Of a DNA stretch of 64,000 bases, positions 60,569-64,000 are shown in pieces. The stretch is from Virgibacillus sp. LDC-1. Its GTDB lineage: Bacteria; Bacillota; Bacilli; Bacillales; Amphibacillaceae. Below the pieces are notes generated by a model. That model searched no databases. It was given only the letters and a program-made list of their open reading frames with translations, and was not told the origin of the DNA. The stretch is from assembly GCF_030137545.1 (NCBI RefSeq), contig NZ_JARUVL010000001.1, positions 186,001-250,000 of the forward strand, in the 5' to 3' direction. A program made the position numbers and the translations under genes. Positions within the stretch are counted from its first letter, which is position 1, and every line of letters begins with the position of its first letter.

Positions 60569-62274
60569 TTCGAAACACGCCCTTGCATAAATAATTGGTG
60601 ATAAGTACCTTCCTGTTCTAACAGCTGTTCATGTGTTCCTTTTTCAACGAGCTGACCACCTTTTAGTACAAGTAAATAATCCATTTGCTTCATCCAGTGA
60701 TAGCGGTGTGTTGCAAAAAATACAAGCTTATTTTTAAATATACGTGTTATTAGTTGCTTGATTTCAAATTCGGTTTCAATGTCTAGATGTGCTGTTGGTT
60801 CATCAAGTAAGATAACAGGACGGTTACTAAGAAGAGCACGTGCAATGGCAATTCGTTGTTCTTGTCCACCACTTAAGCTTCTTCCAGCTTCCCCTATCTC
60901 TTCATGAATTCCATTAGGTAGCTGCTGCACAAAATCATAAAGTCCAATTTGTTTTATTACATTCCATACCGCATCATCGGTTGCTTCTGGTTCATAGAAG
61001 CGGATATTATCAGCTAATGTTGCTGGAAAAATATATGGCTGCTGTGGAATGTAGGCGATTTTATCCAGCCAGTCTGCACGATTTAATGTATTCGTTTCTG
61101 AGTTGTTGACAAAGATACGTCCAAATGTAGGATCGAGAAAGCCTGCAAGCATATGAATGAATGTTGTTTTGCCCGCTCCGCTTGGTCCAACGACTCCAAT
61201 CATGCCGTTACCACTCCAAGAAAATGAAATATCTTTTAAAATAGGGGTGTTTTGAGCATGAACGGTAGCTTTATCTAACTGAATATCGGTTGGATTTGAT
61301 AGCGGATTTTGTATCGGTTGTGCTTCCTCATGTAAATCAATCATGCTTTCTATTTCCTTCATTGCTACTTGCCCGTCAAGCGTTGCGTGGTAATCCTTAC
61401 CTACTTGACGAATTGGTAAAAAGTATTCTGGAGCAAGAATTAAAATCGTTAAAGCAGGAAGTAACGTGAGATTTCCATCTATTAACCGAAACCCTAATCC
61501 AACTGCAACAAATGCAATAGAAAGACTTGTAAAGAAATCTAATGCAAACGAAGATAAAAAAGCTACCCGCAATGTTTTATTCGTTGCTTTCCGGTATTGT
61601 TCACTAACATGGTTTATTTTTTTCTCATGTGATTTACTTTGACCTAAATAGGTGAGTGTTTCTAAGCCTTTTAAGGAGTCCATAAAATGGTTTGAAAGGA
61701 CTCGATATGTTTCATATTGCTTGTCAGCTAATTTCTGCGCGGCTAATCCAAGCAGAATCATAAAGATAATAACAATTGGTACGGTGAAAACAAGAATGGC
61801 AGCTGAAATTTTGTCAATGAAAAATACGTACAGAACAATCAAAGCAGGAATGAAGGCCATGCTAACCATCCGTGGGATAGCTATTTCAATATAGCCTTTC
61901 ATTTTATTGATTCCTTCAATAGCAAGTGTAACGAGACGGCCTGTTCCAAAGCCTCTTGCTACAAGATGTCCTGTGTGGAAATAAGAGGAAACTAATTTTG
62001 TGCGGAGACGTGCTCCGTATCGATCTGCAAAGCGTTCAGCTGTATATTGCTTCCATCTACCAAGAATCGTGCGAAGCATAAAGAAAAGCAAAAATAGGGC
62101 AGCATCTGCCCCAATTTCTTTTATTTGTGCACCTTCAAAGAGAAATGTAATTGCTCTGGCCAGAAAACTGGCCTGAGCAATGATTAAAACAGATTCCAAA
62201 AATGTCATGATCGACAAGCTTGCATAGAATGGTAGGCTACCTTTGCCTGTTGGAAGTCCACGTTTACGAAACAT
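60565..62274 (-). CDS. cydD: ABC exporter subunit CydD
   Basis: A 569-residue half-exporter. N-terminal TMD (about 1-300; ILGRWKQYTAERFADRYGARLRTKLVSSYFHTG) and ATPase with Walker A GPSGAGKTTF, Q-loop PQQPYIF, signature LSGGQEQRIAIARALL, Walker B VILLDEP, switch His ATHRYHW. Start ATG 62274 shares one base with the cydB stop. Partner of CydC in thiol export for cytochrome bd biogenesis. Confidence 0.9.
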   Translation of the reverse strand: MFRKRGLPTGKGSLPFYASLSIMTFLESVLIIAQASFLARAITFLFEGAQIKEIGADAALFLLFFMLRTILGRWKQYTAERFADRYGARLRTKLVSSYFHTGHLVARGFGTGRLVTLAIEGINKMKGYIEIAIPRMVSMAFIPALIVLYVFFIDKISAAILVFTVPIVIIFMILLGLAAQKLADKQYETYRVLSNHFMDSLKGLETLTYLGQSKSHEKKINHVSEQYRKATNKTLRVAFLSSFALDFFTSLSIAFVAVGLGFRLIDGNLTLLPALTILILAPEYFLPIRQVGKDYHATLDGQVAMKEIESMIDLHEEAQPIQNPLSNPTDIQLDKATVHAQNTPILKDISFSWSGNGMIGVVGPSGAGKTTFIHMLAGFLDPTFGRIFVNNSETNTLNRADWLDKIAYIPQQPYIFPATLADNIRFYEPEATDDAVWNVIKQIGLYDFVQQLPNGIHEEIGEAGRSLSGGQEQRIAIARALLSNRPVILLDEPTAHLDIETEFEIKQLITRIFKNKLVFFATHRYHWMKQMDYLLVLKGGQLVEKGTHEQLLEQEGTYHQLFMQGRVSK

Positions 62275-63287
62275 TAGTACTCCAAATGCTCACTTTTTTT
62301 AAGTCGCTTGCGAAATACATAGTAGCTCCATATTTGATAACCGAGAACAAAAGGTAGCAATGTTAATGAAAAATAAGACATAAGCTTTAATGTGTATGCA
62401 CCAGAAGCTGCTGAAAAGATGGTTAGATCATTTGCTGCTCCAAGTGTACTGATCATGACTCTTGGGAACATCCCAATGAAAATACTTGCTGTAAGAAAAA
62501 TAATGGAAAAGCTTGTTAGTGTAAATGCACGTTTATCGAAACGTTTTACATTGAATACACTAGCACCTAAAAGAGAAAGCCAAGCAAACACTGGAAGTAA
62601 AATCCATGCATTGCCATGTTGTGTGAAAATATCAGTTGTATACCAGCCAATGCCTAAAAATGCTAAGAAGGCGATCAACGTAATTGGTGCAAGCTTCTTT
62701 GCAAGCTTTCTAGCACGTTCCTGTAGCTCTCCTTCTGTACGCAAAGTAATAAATTGCAATCCATGCACGACAGTTAGTAATAAGAACATTACCCCACCTA
62801 ATAATGCGAATGGGTGGAGGAATTGAAGAAAACCACCGACCATTTCTTTGTTTCCATCAATTGGCATACCTGTCATAAAATTCGTTAAGACAACACCCCA
62901 AAGTATAGGAGGGAGGAAGCTACCGATAAAGATTGCCCAGTCCCATGTTGTACGCCATTTAGGGTTTTCGACCTTACTGCGAAATTCAAATGCAACCCCC
63001 CTAATAATTAAGGCTAAGAGCATAAAGACAAGCGGGATATAAAAGCCGCTGAACATCGTAGCATACCAATGTGGAAAAGCAGCGAACATTGCCCCACCAG
63101 CAGTGATGAGCCAAACTTCATTTGCATCCCAGAAGGGACCAATTGTATTAATATATACACGTCGTTCGACATCGTCTTTTCCTAGAAATCGTGAAACAGT
63201 TCCTACTCCAAAATCAAAGCCTTCTAGAACGAAGAATCCGATAAATAAGATCGCGATTAATAAAAACCATAGCTCATTGAGTGACAA
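62274..63287 (-). CDS. cydB: Cytochrome bd ubiquinol oxidase subunit II
   Basis: A 337-residue, nine-helix CydB: LNELWFLLIAILFIGFFVLEGFDFGVG, GPFWDANEVWLITAGGAMFAAFP, RGVAFEFRSK are hallmark segments. TTG 63287 is chosen since AAGGAGG (in the cydA end) lies 9 bases upstream; this gives a 14-base overlap with cydA. A longer ATG start at 63308 overlaps that site and is rejected. Confidence 0.93.
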   Translation of the reverse strand: MSLNELWFLLIAILFIGFFVLEGFDFGVGTVSRFLGKDDVERRVYINTIGPFWDANEVWLITAGGAMFAAFPHWYATMFSGFYIPLVFMLLALIIRGVAFEFRSKVENPKWRTTWDWAIFIGSFLPPILWGVVLTNFMTGMPIDGNKEMVGGFLQFLHPFALLGGVMFLLLTVVHGLQFITLRTEGELQERARKLAKKLAPITLIAFLAFLGIGWYTTDIFTQHGNAWILLPVFAWLSLLGASVFNVKRFDKRAFTLTSFSIIFLTASIFIGMFPRVMISTLGAANDLTIFSAASGAYTLKLMSYFSLTLLPFVLGYQIWSYYVFRKRLKKSEHLEY

Positions 63288-64000
63288 TGTTGTTAGCCTC
63301 CTTATCAAACGGATCGACTACTTTATCGTTTGATTCCGTTTTTTGATCGGTTTTTTTAATGTGCTTAACAAATAAATAAATGGTTACTCCAGCTAATATC
63401 GTATAAATTGTCGTAAACGAAATGAGTGAGAAGAGAACCTCATTAGCTGTGACACTTGGTGATACAGCATCCTCTGTTTTCATCATACCAAACACGACCC
63501 ATGGCTGACGACCCATTTCTGTCATAATCCACCCAGCAGTATTTCCGATAAATGGAAGTGAAATTCCGAAAAGCATTAGCTTTAAATAACGTGTTTTTTG
63601 CTCTAGTATACCTTTTCTTGATGCATACCAGCCATAAAGTGCAAGCAAGAACATAATTGTTCCAGTAAATACCATGATACGGAAGCTCCAGAATACTGTT
63701 TTTACTGGTGGGATATAATCTCCAGGTCCGTATTTAGCTTCATATTGTTCTTGTAGTTGATTCATTCCTTCTACTTGTCCGCTAAACTTATTGTAAGAAA
63801 GTAGGCTAAGCATATAAGGAATTTGAATTTCAAAGTGATTCGTTTTTTCTTCTGAATCAATATTTGCTACTAATGTAAATGGTGCAGGATCCCCACTCGT
63901 ATTCCAAAGTGCTTCTGCAGCAGCAAGCTTCATTGGCTGTTCCTTTATTAAAAGCTGTGCTTGCGAGTGACCAAAAATCATAACAAGGAAAGCTGCGATT
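63274..64000 (-). CDS. cydA: Cytochrome bd ubiquinol oxidase subunit I, C-terminal part
   Basis: Only the C-terminal 241 codons are in the window; the frame is open to base 64000. Helical segments FWSFRIMVFTGTIMFLLALYGWY, GNTAGWIMTEMGRQPWVVFGMMKTEDAVSPSVT and the final LFSLISFTTIYTILAGVTIYLF are typical of CydA after the Q loop; the GRQPW region is diagnostic. Haem-bearing subunit of the high-affinity menaquinol oxidase. The C-terminal tail (KTDQKTESNDK) is hydrophilic. Confidence 0.93.
   Translation of the reverse strand, partial: IAAFLVMIFGHSQAQLLIKEQPMKLAAAEALWNTSGDPAPFTLVANIDSEEKTNHFEIQIPYMLSLLSYNKFSGQVEGMNQLQEQYEAKYGPGDYIPPVKTVFWSFRIMVFTGTIMFLLALYGWYASRKGILEQKTRYLKLMLFGISLPFIGNTAGWIMTEMGRQPWVVFGMMKTEDAVSPSVTANEVLFSLISFTTIYTILAGVTIYLFVKHIKKTDQKTESNDKVVDPFDKEANNIVTQ

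Noticed and set aside
1-64000. tRNA, rRNA, CRISPR arrays, transposases, integrases, prophage genes
   Set aside because: Looked for and not seen; the only repeat-like block is the short intergenic element at 6676-6846.

Overview
This 64 kb window is from a low-GC Firmicute, almost certainly Bacillaceae (Bacillus/Oceanobacillus/Virgibacillus-like). Indicators are strong AGGAGG ribosome binding sites, many TTG/GTG starts, CcpA-cre, HxlR and PRD regulators, a yfmS-yfmT pair, bacterial NOS, cydABDC and a C-terminally iron-sulfur-binding Fnr. I see no rRNA, tRNA, CRISPR array, transposase or prophage genes. It reads as chromosomal accessory-metabolism territory: compact operons with local regulators, mostly closed by strong stem-loop terminators.

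Layout. (1) 1-3.1 kb: end of a yhfS-yhfX-yhfW-type operon (PLP aminotransferase-like, alanine-racemase-like, phosphopentomutase-like). (2) 3.1-6.5 kb: DoxX/HxlR divergent pair, a glutaredoxin plus a tiny Cys-rich membrane protein under a CsoR-type operator, a TehA-like transporter and a HAD phosphatase. (3) 6.5-10.7 kb: intergenic repeat, proline dehydrogenase, GNAT + N-acylamino-acid racemase pair, universal stress protein. (4) 10.8-17.7 kb: cre-controlled sialic acid/ManNAc operon (nanA, ABC sugar importer without ATPase, nanE, nanK, RpiR regulator). (5) 17.8-22.5 kb: PRD regulator with fused EIIB/EIIA, ascorbate-type PTS IIB and IIC, and a TrpA-like lyase. (6) 22.6-27.8 kb: nos, DUF2200, yfmS, yfmT, uvsE. 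(7) 27.9-32.5 kb (minus strand): nucleoside operon rbsK - nucleoside hydrolase - DcuC-type transporter (interrupted by an in-frame stop) - LacI regulator. (8) 32.8-42.1 kb: KstD-like flavoprotein + SRPBCC protein opposite a TetR regulator, DUF819 permease, CorA, aldo-keto reductase, a second SRPBCC protein, aldehyde dehydrogenase. (9) 42.6-51.8 kb: heme O synthase, LysM amidase, fnr, and a minus-strand respiratory molybdoenzyme operon (TtrBCA/SrdBCA type) with TorD chaperone and TatA, preceded by a near-consensus Fnr box. (10) 52-58.7 kb: secreted lipase-like protein, alpha/beta hydrolase, small symporter accessory peptide + PutP-like symporter, an unusual ureohydrolase, paired half-size chromate transporters. 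(11) 58.8-64 kb (minus strand): cydA(partial)-cydB-cydD-cydC, cytochrome bd oxidase and its ABC exporter.

How it fits together: two low-oxygen respiratory systems (the molybdoenzyme operon with Fnr, and cytochrome bd) share the right end. The left and middle are substrate-specific catabolic operons. The most unusual points are the TrpA-like protein with both TrpA catalytic acids inside a PTS operon; the ureohydrolase with a Cys in place of a bridging metal-ligand Asp; the single stop codon that separates the first helix of the DcuC-type transporter; a CsoR-like palindrome exactly filling a promoter spacer ahead of a glutaredoxin and an unannotated 56-residue protein; and the YhfW protein lacking the mutase phospho-threonine.
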